This document shows positions 53,173-62,509 of a stretch of 64,000 nt of DNA, one piece after another. The DNA is from Bdellovibrionaceae bacterium UBA2316 (GTDB lineage: Bacteria > Bdellovibrionota > Bdellovibrionia > Bdellovibrionales > Bdellovibrionaceae), in the NCBI GenBank assembly GCA_002345205.1, contig DDVI01000092.1, positions 1 through 64,000 on the forward strand. The letters are read 5' to 3'. A program made the position numbers and the translations under genes. Below the pieces are notes generated by a model. It was not told the origin of the DNA. It did no database searches and saw only the letters and a program-made list of their open reading frames with translations. How positions within the stretch are numbered: the stretch's first letter is position 1; each line of letters opens with the position of its first letter.

Positions 53173-53580
53173 ATGTTTCCGACGACCACACGTGTTTTGA
53201 TTGTTGATGATATGGCCTCTATTCGTGACTTGGTTAGAAACCAACTGCGTGCGATGAATTTCAACGAAATTATCGAAGCTGAAGACGGCGTGCAAGCATG
53301 GAGCATTATTGAAAATCAATATGCTCAAGCGAATCCTGTTGAGCTTGTTATTTCCGATTGGAATATGCCGAATATGAAAGGCTTAGATCTTTTAAAGAAA
53401 GTGCGATCGAGTCAGCAGTTCGTTCAATTACCTTTTATATTATTAACCTCAGAAGCCGAGCGTGAACAAGTTACGGAAGCGGTTATGGCTGGGGTTTCGC
53501 AATACATCGTGAAACCATTTTCTGGGAAGGTTTTTGAAGAGAAAATGAAAACGGCGTATCAGAAACATTTTAAGAAATAG
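53173..53580 (+). CDS. CheY-like single-domain response regulator
   Basis: 135-aa receiver without output domain. The acid pocket is Asp12-Asp13, the phospho-acceptor is Asp62 (VISDWNMPNMKG), the switch Thr92 (LLTSEAE) and Lys114 (VKPFSG) are present, so it should be phosphorylatable. GAGGAG precedes ATG 53173. It is convergent with the Hpt-type kinase gene (60-bp gap), a possible cognate kinase, and behind the ChaN-like gene. Confidence 0.95.
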   Translation: MFPTTTRVLIVDDMASIRDLVRNQLRAMNFNEIIEAEDGVQAWSIIENQYAQANPVELVISDWNMPNMKGLDLLKKVRSSQQFVQLPFILLTSEAEREQVTEAVMAGVSQYIVKPFSGKVFEEKMKTAYQKHFKK

Positions 53581-53639
53581 CCGTCGTCGGTAGCGGTTTG
53601 GCATTTGGGGTTTCCGTACGGTTTTTCGTTTCCCTTTTT

Positions 53640-55565
53640 TTAGGCTGCTTTTTTTATGAGTGTCTTTTGTGTTTCTGGGTAAGGTAGGGTGAATACGAAT
53701 TCTGTGTATTGACCTAGTTCTGTGTTTATTGTGATTGTTCCACCTAATAAATCTACTTCGTGTTTTACGGCATCGAGTCCTACGCCGCGACCGCTGGTTT
53801 CTGTTACTTCATCGCGTGTTGAAAAAGATGGGTTGAAGATATAATAGATCACTTCGTTGTCGGATAAATGGGCGTGAGCGATTTTCTTTTGGATTAGTTT
53901 TGCGCGAATTCGTGCTGGATTTACGCCTTGGCCATCGTCCCGATATTTTATTTGTAAGCATTTTTTATTTTTTTGAGTGATGACTTGGAAATCTAAAGAC
54001 ACCGTGCCGTTTAGGCTTTTACCGACTGTGTTTCGGATTTTCGGTGTTTCGATGCCATGGTCGACTGAGTTTCTTAAAACGTGAATGAAACTATTGAAGA
54101 AGCTATCGAACGCTTTATGTGGAATCGGTGTTGTATCGTTCTTTACGACTAAGGGGCTGATTGACTTTCCCAATAGTAGTGCTGTTTTTTCAATAACGAC
54201 GGGGAATTGACTAACTAGATTTTTAACAGGCTGGAAATAGATCTTTTCTTCGATGAAATTTTTAACTTCGTCGATTTTTTGAAAACGAAATATCGTATCT
54301 AGATCAGATTGTGTGAGTTGAACATTTTCGTCATCTTTTGGGGCGAGCTCGCCAAATACATTAGTGTAGAAGTTAATGATAGATAGAGATTCCATTTCAA
54401 TAATATTTTTTAGATCAACGATTTCAGCGGAAATGGGGGTAGGCGGGTCCTGTGGAATCATTTTTTCTTCTAAATGATGAGCGGATTCTTTTAAGTGATT
54501 ATACGAAAACGTAGCAGCGCCACCTTTGATTGTGTGTAGAATTCTAAGTATAGAATCGCGACTATAGGTGACATCCGCTTTCAATTTTTTAAATTCAGCA
54601 TCTAAGGTGCCCAGCTGTGATTTCGTTTCCAAAAGGAAAAGGCGAAGTTCCTTTTTGTTTTGGATCATTTTTAGTATCGATTGAACTTTCTCACGATCGT
54701 TTACGGCTTGTGTTTGAGCCGCAACTAAATTTGTAACATCAGAGCCAACGCAAACGATTTTTTCAATTTGATTTTGCTCGTTACGGATCGGAAAATATTC
54801 CAAAGAAATTGTTTTTACAGAGTGGGGGATTTTGTCCGGGCCAAGTGGTTTCAAGTCTTCAAAAGGAAGCATTTCGCTAAACACGGTAAAAAGCCAATTT
54901 TTAAACCCTTCAACTTTGCTTGGCGGAATTTTTATAACATCCCAAATGTTTTGACCATTAGGTGCTATTTCCAAAATATCCAGACATGCTTTTGAAAACA
55001 GCGGCGCACATACTCCTTGAGCATCAAAAACAAAAAAAGCTTGGTTTAGACTATCTAAAAGGGCCTTCATCAAAACGTTTAAATCTTGAATTTCAGCAGT
55101 GCGTTTGCGAACAATGGATTCTAAATCTTTGTTGTAAATTTCGAGTTGATTGCGAGCGGCTTGAAGCTCATTTATATAGGATTCTTTTTGTTCTAGCTCC
55201 GCTCTGTATTTTTTCTGCAAACGTTCTTCCAATGTAACGTCACGAAAGAATACTAGATATTCATTCACATCTGGTTTGGATTGAAAGGGTTGTATTGTAA
55301 TTTGAGCTTTTCCGTTCTCGTAGGAGTCTGTATTAAATTTAATTTCTTTGTAGGGAGTCTCTGCGGAAATTGTCGGCAGCTGAGTTAAGTAGTCGAAAGT
55401 ATCCTCAAAACGAATGGCTTGTTGTAAAGTGGTTTTCATACGGACGAGCTTGCGCGGATTAACCCCGCAAATCGTAGCCGCAGTTTCGTTGCAATAAACG
55501 ATGTGTCCTTCGGAATTTAGGACAAATACCGGTTCAAGCAAAGAGTCGAATAGTGAATAGTTCAC
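53640..55565 (-). CDS. PAS-Hpt-HATPase CheA-like kinase
   Basis: 641-aa cytosolic signalling kinase. An N-terminal PAS domain (FDSLLEPVFVLNSEGHIVYCN, residues 5-110) is followed by a coiled coil, a second PAS-like domain (165-285), an Hpt domain with His344 (ILHTIKGGA) and a CheA-type HATPase with VLRNSVDHG (N box, about 496-504), YRDDGQG (541-547) and GRGVGLDAVKHEV (G boxes, near 600). There is no CheW domain and no separate dimer H-box. GTG 55565 overlaps the stop of the upstream FecR-like gene by 4 bp (GTGA). It probably phosphorylates its own Hpt and passes the phosphate to a receiver; the adjacent CheY-like protein is a candidate. Confidence 0.88.
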   Translation of the reverse strand: MNYSLFDSLLEPVFVLNSEGHIVYCNETAATICGVNPRKLVRMKTTLQQAIRFEDTFDYLTQLPTISAETPYKEIKFNTDSYENGKAQITIQPFQSKPDVNEYLVFFRDVTLEERLQKKYRAELEQKESYINELQAARNQLEIYNKDLESIVRKRTAEIQDLNVLMKALLDSLNQAFFVFDAQGVCAPLFSKACLDILEIAPNGQNIWDVIKIPPSKVEGFKNWLFTVFSEMLPFEDLKPLGPDKIPHSVKTISLEYFPIRNEQNQIEKIVCVGSDVTNLVAAQTQAVNDREKVQSILKMIQNKKELRLFLLETKSQLGTLDAEFKKLKADVTYSRDSILRILHTIKGGAATFSYNHLKESAHHLEEKMIPQDPPTPISAEIVDLKNIIEMESLSIINFYTNVFGELAPKDDENVQLTQSDLDTIFRFQKIDEVKNFIEEKIYFQPVKNLVSQFPVVIEKTALLLGKSISPLVVKNDTTPIPHKAFDSFFNSFIHVLRNSVDHGIETPKIRNTVGKSLNGTVSLDFQVITQKNKKCLQIKYRDDGQGVNPARIRAKLIQKKIAHAHLSDNEVIYYIFNPSFSTRDEVTETSGRGVGLDAVKHEVDLLGGTITINTELGQYTEFVFTLPYPETQKTLIKKAA

Positions 55566-57712
55566 TTAAATACACCCTCATTCTTATTGTGAATGAGTTG
55601 GAATTCGCGCGGCTCTGTCCAATCAGAAATTCGGCTTTTATCCGCATCGATTTGGCGAACACGCCAGTATACTTTACCAAGAGGCAGCTTGGTTTTGATC
55701 AAAAATTTGTTTTCAGTCAGTTTCTCGCGTGCGTGAATTTTGGTAAACTTTTTATCAAATGCGATTTCGAGTTCGAAATCTTTTTGGTCTGTTGTTGAAT
55801 CCCAGTTTAACCAAATAAATGGTTCAATTTCTTTTTGTAAGAAAACGGTCATTTTGTTTTTTGGTTCAACTAAAATCGGTTTAGATAGTCTTTTTATATA
55901 AGCGTAGCTAGATGTTTCGATGTTAGAGGGCTCTGATTTTTGTAGTTGGCTAGAATCGGATGCGATCACGCGGAAGTGAACGTCACCGGGTTTAGCTACT
56001 TTGTACGTAAAGCTATTTGAGTCGACGGTAAATGTTTCCGGTTGCTTAAAATCTTTAGTGTCGGAAACTTCGACGGTGTATTTGCTGGCTAAATATATGG
56101 GGTTCCAATTAAGTTTCAAATTAGTGGGTGGTGCAACACTATCAGGGTTATCACTACGTAAAACTACCGGAGTCACCGCGTTTAATTTTGGAGCGCTGAA
56201 CTTAGTTTGTAACTCGCCCACGTCACTGTAGTCGCTAGGCACATTGTCACTGCTATACGCACGAACACGAAAGTAATGAGGTCCATATGTCTTGGGAACA
56301 TAGTTAACTGTCGTTGTTTTTGAAGCTAACTTTGTTGGTTTTGTAAACTTGGGGTCTTTGAACGACATTTCGACTTCGTATCGAGTTGCTTGGGCAGAAG
56401 GTTGCCACTTGACGGCTATCGGATTTATAGACGATGGAGATCGTGAAGCAGAGGAGCTAAATGTTAATTTTTTCGATAGTAATACAGGAACACCTGGTTT
56501 AACTGGCTCTTTCGCGTGGGCGGCCACCTCGAATGATCGTGGATCACTCCAATCCGTAAAAAGATTTTTTTGTTTTCCGCGAATACGTGCGAAGTAAATA
56601 CCGTTGCCTAGCTGGTGTTCTAACGAGAATGCTTTTTCTAATTCTCTATCTAAAAGTAGAGGCTGTTTAAAATCTGGGGATGTTGCTAATTGTACCTGAA
56701 CTGTATCATATAGATTTGTCCAAGACAACTTTACGGTTTCTTTATAGGTAGCGATTTGGCCAACGATTTCCGCTTCAAATTTTTTGCCCTCTGTGGGTTC
56801 AACAAAAGCCAACTTTTCAAGAAATTGAACAGAGAACGACCTGGGTTCTGTATTGACCGTATTGCCTGCGGCATCTTGCCCTGAGATCTTCCAGAAATAC
56901 GTTCCTGGTTGTAGATCTTTTACTAATACTTTAGATTTTATATTTGGAGTCGTTAAAACAATTTTGGTGAACCCAATATCTTTACTAATAGTCAGAGTGT
57001 TGTTTTCTGTGCCTTGACTATGCCAATCCAGGAGAAACGTTTTTTCTAAAGGACTTTGATAAAATACAGCATTGTCCGCTGTTAGAAGGTTAATTATTCC
57101 CGGAGCCGTTTTTTGAACAACACCTGTAGGTTTAATAATGAGAGGCTGTTCTTTAACGAGCTCTTCAATATTGGAATTAGCCGTTTGTTTAACTGATAAT
57201 TTTCCTGAGATAAGTTTGATTTTCGTTAAGCCATACTTTGGTTTTTTGATTTCAATTTTTGATGAATCTGATTCTTTTTTAAGAATGATTTTTTGTGAGC
57301 CAGCTTTAAGTTCTAACTTCGACGTAGGGTTGATTTCTGTTTGGATATTTCCGTAGCGGAGGTTTAACTCAAGACTGCCATTTTTAGATACTAGCGTAAC
57401 AAGTGAGTTTTCATTTAAAAAGATTTTCGAGCCGTCTACCAGGTCGATTTGAGTTTGTGAACGTTTTCCCGTGAAAACGCTATCTCGTTCAAATACAACT
57501 TCGGCTTTGTGAGCCGCGTTCCATGTAAAGCTATCACTCGCTCGAAGGCGTACATCGTTTTCGGCTTGCTTGATGAAACCAATCTTTGCATTTCTAGATT
57601 CGCGGCTATGAAAAAGGAAGGAGTCGTCATACAAAAAGTATGAGAACACACACATGATTGTGATCGCGAGTACTAAAATAGCTTTGTCGGTACGATTAAA
57701 CTTTAATGGCAT
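55562..57712 (-). CDS. FecR-like/FnIII-repeat exported protein
   Basis: 716-aa protein with an N-terminal membrane anchor (about residues 11-28). Residues 60-155 resemble a FecR/LysM-less peptide-binding region (VDGSKIFLNENSLVTL). From about 215 on come five fibronectin-type-III-like repeats (LQPGTYFWKISGQDAAGN, ATRYEVEMSFKDPKF, SKYTVEVSDTKDF, FELEIAFDKKFTK). The repeats would reach the cell surface or bind polymers. It overlaps the kinase gene by 4 bp, suggesting that it feeds the kinase an extracytoplasmic cue. No clear ribosome site. Confidence 0.78.
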   Translation of the reverse strand: MPLKFNRTDKAILVLAITIMCVFSYFLYDDSFLFHSRESRNAKIGFIKQAENDVRLRASDSFTWNAAHKAEVVFERDSVFTGKRSQTQIDLVDGSKIFLNENSLVTLVSKNGSLELNLRYGNIQTEINPTSKLELKAGSQKIILKKESDSSKIEIKKPKYGLTKIKLISGKLSVKQTANSNIEELVKEQPLIIKPTGVVQKTAPGIINLLTADNAVFYQSPLEKTFLLDWHSQGTENNTLTISKDIGFTKIVLTTPNIKSKVLVKDLQPGTYFWKISGQDAAGNTVNTEPRSFSVQFLEKLAFVEPTEGKKFEAEIVGQIATYKETVKLSWTNLYDTVQVQLATSPDFKQPLLLDRELEKAFSLEHQLGNGIYFARIRGKQKNLFTDWSDPRSFEVAAHAKEPVKPGVPVLLSKKLTFSSSASRSPSSINPIAVKWQPSAQATRYEVEMSFKDPKFTKPTKLASKTTTVNYVPKTYGPHYFRVRAYSSDNVPSDYSDVGELQTKFSAPKLNAVTPVVLRSDNPDSVAPPTNLKLNWNPIYLASKYTVEVSDTKDFKQPETFTVDSNSFTYKVAKPGDVHFRVIASDSSQLQKSEPSNIETSSYAYIKRLSKPILVEPKNKMTVFLQKEIEPFIWLNWDSTTDQKDFELEIAFDKKFTKIHAREKLTENKFLIKTKLPLGKVYWRVRQIDADKSRISDWTEPREFQLIHNKNEGVFK

Positions 57713-57780
57713 GACAGTTATCTATCGACCGATTTGTGGCAAATCATTACTAAATAAAGGTCCAGACTATATACCTATTT

Positions 57781-57801
57781 AGGTCTAGGTCCCCTAGACC
57801 T
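57781..57801. repeat. GGTCTAG palindrome, copy 1
   Basis: AGGTCTAGG (57781-57789) and CCTAGACCT (57793-57801) are perfect 9-base complements with a TCC centre. It lies between two divergent genes. No T-run follows, and the same GGTCTAG arms recur at 60195-60224. Confidence 0.6.
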
Positions 57802-57861
57802 TTCACTACCTGACTTCTTTATTAGTTATCTTTTGAGACACTTCCTTTTAAAATAAAAGTT

Positions 57862-59697
57862 GTGAAAAAACGAACTTTCTCTTTAAAATACAAGATTTTA
57901 CTTTTACTTACACTTATTCCCACGATCGCCTTATTCACCTATGTGTTGCTGGCGATGAGTATCTTTTCGAAAGATAAGATAGCGTATATATACGATTCGT
58001 CAGGGAATTTATCGCAAGCTCTATCCCAGCAGTTGCGAGTGCTTATCACTGGAGTCATTTCAAATAACAAATCAGTATTTCAAGAGTTCGTTACGACACG
58101 AAACTTTAGTACAGCCGCGCGGGCGCACTTTGAAAATGCGAATAATACGGACGCTGTTTTAGCTTATGAAGTCGATGAGACAACAAAGCAGGTTGCTCTG
58201 CTATCTATGATGGCAAGAAATAAAGTGGACTATGATAACTTGAAAACGAAAATTGATAACCAAGTGAAATACGAAGCACAGTACATCAAAGGTAACCAGC
58301 GTATTCTGTATAATTTAGATCAAAACGATAAAATCTATTTCGTCGAAAAAACGACACCGGAAGCGGGAACTAAGGCGATCTATTTTGTAATTGTGATTAA
58401 AGTCGAAGAATTCTACGATACGTTTTCTACGAGCTCGGCGCAGCAGCTATTCTTAATTAATCAGTTTGGCCAAGTCGTGTTGGGCCCGGGCCAAGTTACT
58501 GAAAAAGATATTTCTAAAGTTTTTGATTTAAAATTTTTGAAAACTAAGGACAATCGTTTTCAACAAGGGGTTGAAGAAACGACGGATATGGAAAAGAAAG
58601 AGATGATTATTTCTTTCGCAGAAATTGGTTTCGGTGATTCCTATGTTTTGGCTGCTGTGAAAAAGGAATTAGCGTTATCTGCTCTTGATCAGTTAGTAAA
58701 AAAATCTGTTATTTTCTTTGTATTACTCGTTGCAATTATCGCAATCGTATCGTTGTTTGCGTCGGGTTCGATTACCAATGCCTTGACTCAGCTTTTTGAA
58801 GCGACAGAAAAGGTGAGTCAGGGTCAATTTGATATCCAAGTAAAAGTTAAGACATCCGACGAAATTGGTGTGCTAGCGGATAACTTCAATTTGATGGCCA
58901 AAGAAGTTTCGCGCCTGCTTGAGCAAACGGCTGAAAATGCACGTATGCAGAATGAATTGCAAACGGCAAAAACAGTTCAGGAAACTCTGTTTCCGGATTC
59001 CAATGCCTTATTAGAAAAAATCGCAATCTCGGGCTTTTACGAGCCAGCGAGTGAGTGTGGTGGTGATTGGTGGCACTATTGTAAGATCAATAATCGTGTG
59101 TTCTTTTGGATCGGAGATGCGACGGGCCACGGTGCTCCGTCGGCACTTATTACAAGTGCTGCTAAGTCAGCGGCAGCCATTATTGAATCGTTAGATGTCG
59201 GTCCGGGTGGTGCTATGGAGTATTTAAATCGCTGCATTTACGAGGTTTCACGTGGCCGCTTGATGATGACATTCTTTATTGCGTGCTATGACCCCGCAAC
59301 AAAAAAATTGACGTACGCAAATGCCTCGCATGAATCACCCTATTTGATAAAAAAGAAGTCAGGCCCAATTAAAAAGAAAGATTTAATACCATTAAACGAT
59401 GTAAATAATCCCAGATTGGGACAAGCACGTAATACGAAATACGACGAGACAACTGTGGATTTCGATTATGAGGACTTTATTTTCTTCTACACCGACGGCG
59501 TTCCTGACGTTAGAAATGGCTCTGAGGCGGCTTGGGGCGAACGCGAGTTCCTAAAAACGATCGTTGAAACACAGACTGATTTTCCACCGGTAGATGTTTT
59601 TATTGAAAGATTTGTAAATAAAATGCAAACTTATAGAAGCGGTTCAACGTTAGTGGATGACGTGACCTTTTTCGGAATTAAAAATTTAAATGGCTAA
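57862..59697 (+). CDS. HAMP/SpoIIE-type serine phosphatase (RsbU-like)
   Basis: 611-aa membrane-bound PP2C-type phosphatase. TM1 lies around 8-32 and TM2 around 280-300, enclosing a periplasmic sensor; HAMP (about 300-352) has LTQLFEATEKVSQGQFD. The SpoIIE domain (about 390-605) has the acidic metal motifs GDWWHYCK, IGDATGHGAPSALI and YTDGVPDV. It dephosphorylates STAS-domain antagonists in partner-switching pathways. GTG 57862 has only a weak upstream site. The STAS gene follows 9 bp later, so the pair is an operon. Both catalytic aspartates look intact. Confidence 0.93.
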   Translation: MKKRTFSLKYKILLLLTLIPTIALFTYVLLAMSIFSKDKIAYIYDSSGNLSQALSQQLRVLITGVISNNKSVFQEFVTTRNFSTAARAHFENANNTDAVLAYEVDETTKQVALLSMMARNKVDYDNLKTKIDNQVKYEAQYIKGNQRILYNLDQNDKIYFVEKTTPEAGTKAIYFVIVIKVEEFYDTFSTSSAQQLFLINQFGQVVLGPGQVTEKDISKVFDLKFLKTKDNRFQQGVEETTDMEKKEMIISFAEIGFGDSYVLAAVKKELALSALDQLVKKSVIFFVLLVAIIAIVSLFASGSITNALTQLFEATEKVSQGQFDIQVKVKTSDEIGVLADNFNLMAKEVSRLLEQTAENARMQNELQTAKTVQETLFPDSNALLEKIAISGFYEPASECGGDWWHYCKINNRVFFWIGDATGHGAPSALITSAAKSAAAIIESLDVGPGGAMEYLNRCIYEVSRGRLMMTFFIACYDPATKKLTYANASHESPYLIKKKSGPIKKKDLIPLNDVNNPRLGQARNTKYDETTVDFDYEDFIFFYTDGVPDVRNGSEAAWGEREFLKTIVETQTDFPPVDVFIERFVNKMQTYRSGSTLVDDVTFFGIKNLNG

Positions 59698-59706
59698 AGG
59701 ATTAGT

Positions 59707-60180
59707 ATGTCTAAATTTGAATTAAAAATAGATAAAAATGCGGACGCGGCTAAAATATCAATTGCGGGAATCATTGATGAGGACGTGGATTTCAACGAGT
59801 ATAGCTTATCAGGTTTAAAACAAATGGAATTGGATTTAAACAATGTAAAAAGCATTAATTCATGTGGGATTCGAGAGTGGATCAAATGGTTAGGATCAAA
59901 CTCTCAAGCGAAAATGACTTATATAAACTGCCCTAAAATTATTATCGATCAAATTAATATGGTAGATGGATTCCTTCCTCAAAACGGAAAAGTTCAGTCG
60001 TTCTATGTTCCTTATTACAATGACGACAGCGGAACCGAAAAGAATGTATTGTTTAGACACGGTACAGAGTTTACAGAATCTGGAGTTAAACCTCCCGAAA
60101 AGGTCGTGGATGAAGCCGGTAACGCCATGGAAATGGATGTTATCGAATCTAAATACTTTAAGTTTTTGAATAAAAAGTAG
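59707..60180 (+). CDS. STAS-domain anti-sigma antagonist-like protein
   Basis: 157-aa protein. Residues 1-95 follow the STAS fold: strand KISIAGIIDEDV, then LDLNNVKSINSCGIREWIKWL with Ser52 at the site normally phosphorylated (DSSGL in SpoIIAA). A 60-residue extension with charged C terminus follows. AAAGGA precedes ATG 59707. It is paired with the PP2C phosphatase upstream, which would dephosphorylate it to release a partner. No kinase/anti-sigma gene (RsbW-like) was found in the window. Confidence 0.85.
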   Translation: MSKFELKIDKNADAAKISIAGIIDEDVDFNEYSLSGLKQMELDLNNVKSINSCGIREWIKWLGSNSQAKMTYINCPKIIIDQINMVDGFLPQNGKVQSFYVPYYNDDSGTEKNVLFRHGTEFTESGVKPPEKVVDEAGNAMEMDVIESKYFKFLNKK

Positions 60181-60194
60181 ACTTTTTGAGTCTA

Positions 60195-60224
60195 GCCCAG
60201 GGTCTAGGTTTATCTAGACCGGGC
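60195..60224. repeat. GGTCTAG palindrome, copy 2
   Basis: GGTCTAG (60201-60207) and CTAGACC (60214-60220) form the inner stem around GTTTAT; GCCC (60195-60198) and GGGC (60221-60224) add an outer stem with an AG bulge. There is no T-run. It closes the phosphatase/STAS operon, mirroring copy 1. Confidence 0.6.
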
Positions 60225-60310
60225 ATCGATAATTCCGCCGATCGCAACATAATCCCATATTTTGGTCTTAAAATTCTAAAGTTTGCTCAAGTAGAAACCG
60301 AACAACAAGT

Positions 60311-62233
60311 GTGTCGAAAAATAAGATTTTAATTTTAGAAGATGATAAAACTCTAAGCCAATCCCTCCAGGAAGCGCTAGAGAAACGTGGCTTTGAGGTC
60401 ATCCCAGCTGCTAATGCAGAAGAAGCCAACGCTCTTTTAAACGAACACAAAGTGGACTATATATTTGTAGACTGCTTGTTGCCAGGAATGTCTGGCGATG
60501 AGTTCGTAATCAAACTTAAAAAAGATAAACCAGATAGAAAATTTAAGGTTATTTTGATGTCTGGTATCTACACAGATAAATCAACGATTCAAGATATGCT
60601 TAAGCGTACCCAAGCGTCCGCATTTTTGAAGAAGCCGTTTGATCTAGATCAAGTTTTTAACATTGTAAAAGAAAAAGAAGATAACGCGAAAAAAGAATCT
60701 CCTCGAAAAATGTTATACCAAATTTTTTCGAAGGATATGGTTTCGACTCGTGAAAAAAGAAAGTTAATCGAAAGCATTGAAGAAATCTCGGCTTACGATT
60801 TGCCATTTATTTATAGTTTGCTTACCGAAACAAAGAGCTCTGGTTATTTAAATATTTATTTTAATGACGGCAGCGTGTCTGGTATCGCGTTCTCTAACGG
60901 CTGTATCGTGGCCGTAGACGTAGAAGATAAATCTACCTATATTGGGGAGCTATTGATCCAGAGTGGTTATGTAAGCCCAACTGATATTCAAAAAGCATTG
61001 CAATCGAAAAATAATCAACGACTTGGGCAACGATTAATTTCTTCAAACTTAATGAGTCCGCACGCGCTTGATTTAACGATGATCGAACAGATGAACGTAC
61101 GTTTATCAAAAACGATTTCGGAAAAGACGGTTAAACTGAATTTTTCGGCAAGTGAAGTGGAATTAACTCAGCCAAATATCGATTCTGAATTGCTTCTTAA
61201 TTATTTGCATGACTGGATTGCCTCTAAGCTACCAACAAACTGGCTTAAAAATCTATATATGATGTGGGCTGGGCATCAGATCATTCCAAATGCGCACTTA
61301 AAACCTGATCATCCCTGTATGCAAATGAGCTTAATCCAAAGCTTAGACGGCTTATTAGATAAGTTAGCTAAGAAAACGACATTAAGCGAATTGTTAGGCG
61401 TTCCAGACTACAATCAGGCGGCACTTTACAAAGCTTTACACTTTTTGGTAACAAAAGGCTTAATCTATTTCTCTCGTAATATCTCCTTTGATAACGTGGA
61501 CGAACATTTTGATTATTTAACCAAGCTTAAAGCTCAAATTGAAAATAAGTCAGATTACGAAATGTTAGAAGCCTTGGGTTTAACTCAGTACAATGATGCG
61601 GAATCGGCGGCTAGCGAAATTGAAACCCTTTTAGGCCAAGAGCCAATGAAGAAAGAAGCTAAGAATTTTGGTGTGTGGTACGAGTTATACAATAAAATCT
61701 CGACAGCGATTAACTCTTTGAATCCAGAAGCTAAAATTCAATTGAAGAAAGCAATCGAGAAGAATGAAGCTGAAAACCGAATCAAGGCCAATCAGCTATT
61801 AGACGAATCGAAAAAAGAATTAATGTTAAGTCAGTTCCAATCGGCTTTAGTTAAGTTAAAAGAAGCAGGGAAGCTGTCTGGTACATTGTTCCAGTACAAT
61901 ATTTATATCGCTTGGGCGCGCCTAGGTATGAATATGCAGAAGAAAGACAAGAATGTGATCAAAGAGATCGAATTTGATCTAATGCAAATTCCTGCAGATG
62001 AACGTTATGATTATTTATACCCTTATGTAATGGGGCTTTATTATAAAGCGACTAACGATTATTTAAATGCGAAAAAGTCTTTTGATAAGGCATTAGCTAT
62101 GGATAATACATTCTTGGCCGCTAAGCGTGAATTAAGCTTGATCGAACAAATGATGAAGAAAACGCGCAAGAATGACAATTTATTCACGATGGATCTTAAG
62201 GACGTTGTAACCGTTCTATTTAAGAAAAAATAA
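60311..62233 (+). CDS. Receiver-PATAN-TPR response regulator
   Basis: 640-aa cytosolic protein. The N-terminal receiver has Glu10-Asp11-Asp12, phospho-acceptor Asp54 (FVDCLLPGMSG) and a KKPFDL strand. Then a PATAN-type (DUF4388) domain near 165-235 (LLTETKSSGYLNIYFNDG, FSNGCIVAVD, LLIQSGYVSPTDIQKAL) and a helical C terminus with TPR-like units (YYKATNDYLNAKKSFDKALAM). PATAN regulators control motility or polarity in other bacteria. GTG 60311 has no strong site. It stands downstream of the STAS gene and may be part of the same regulon. Confidence 0.88.
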   Translation: MSKNKILILEDDKTLSQSLQEALEKRGFEVIPAANAEEANALLNEHKVDYIFVDCLLPGMSGDEFVIKLKKDKPDRKFKVILMSGIYTDKSTIQDMLKRTQASAFLKKPFDLDQVFNIVKEKEDNAKKESPRKMLYQIFSKDMVSTREKRKLIESIEEISAYDLPFIYSLLTETKSSGYLNIYFNDGSVSGIAFSNGCIVAVDVEDKSTYIGELLIQSGYVSPTDIQKALQSKNNQRLGQRLISSNLMSPHALDLTMIEQMNVRLSKTISEKTVKLNFSASEVELTQPNIDSELLLNYLHDWIASKLPTNWLKNLYMMWAGHQIIPNAHLKPDHPCMQMSLIQSLDGLLDKLAKKTTLSELLGVPDYNQAALYKALHFLVTKGLIYFSRNISFDNVDEHFDYLTKLKAQIENKSDYEMLEALGLTQYNDAESAASEIETLLGQEPMKKEAKNFGVWYELYNKISTAINSLNPEAKIQLKKAIEKNEAENRIKANQLLDESKKELMLSQFQSALVKLKEAGKLSGTLFQYNIYIAWARLGMNMQKKDKNVIKEIEFDLMQIPADERYDYLYPYVMGLYYKATNDYLNAKKSFDKALAMDNTFLAAKRELSLIEQMMKKTRKNDNLFTMDLKDVVTVLFKKK

Positions 62234-62277
62234 ACAAATACCGTAAGCTGTTTGGCGTTCGACGTCGGGGGTCCCGT

Positions 62278-62445
62278 TTACGTTTTTGTGTCCGGGTCGT
62301 TTGGCGTTTCCGACTGGTGAGATTCAATTACTTCCTTTGCTTTTTTTCCTGTAATTCCTAGCCATTCTGGAAAGAAGAAAGCTACGGCTATGAAGATGGC
62401 AGTGATGAATATAAAAAATATACCTAAACCTACGATGATGTCCAT
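62278..62445 (-). CDS. Small single-helix membrane protein
   Basis: 55-aa frame on the minus strand: MDIIVGLGIFFIFITAIFIA begins a membrane helix of about 25 residues, then FFPEWLGITGKKAKEVIESH and an acidic tail ending DPDTKT. ATG 62445 has AGGATACC just upstream. No known family was recognised. The hydrophobic helix plus ribosome site favour a real small protein, but 55 codons alone do not prove it. Confidence 0.6.
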   Translation of the reverse strand: MDIIVGLGIFFIFITAIFIAVAFFFPEWLGITGKKAKEVIESHQSETPNDPDTKT

Positions 62446-62509
62446 TTCGGTATCCTATTCCAGATGAATGAATTGGACAAGTTTACTAAACTCAGTTATG
62501 CGTTAAAGT

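Noticed and set aside
53581..53639. Terminator between the CheY-like and kinase genes
   Set aside because: The region is G/T-rich with a short CCGTACGG palindrome but no stem long enough, so no terminator was called.
60195..60224. Intrinsic terminator after the STAS gene
   Set aside because: The stem is good but no T-run follows, and the same arms occur upstream of the operon, so a terminator is not the simplest reading.
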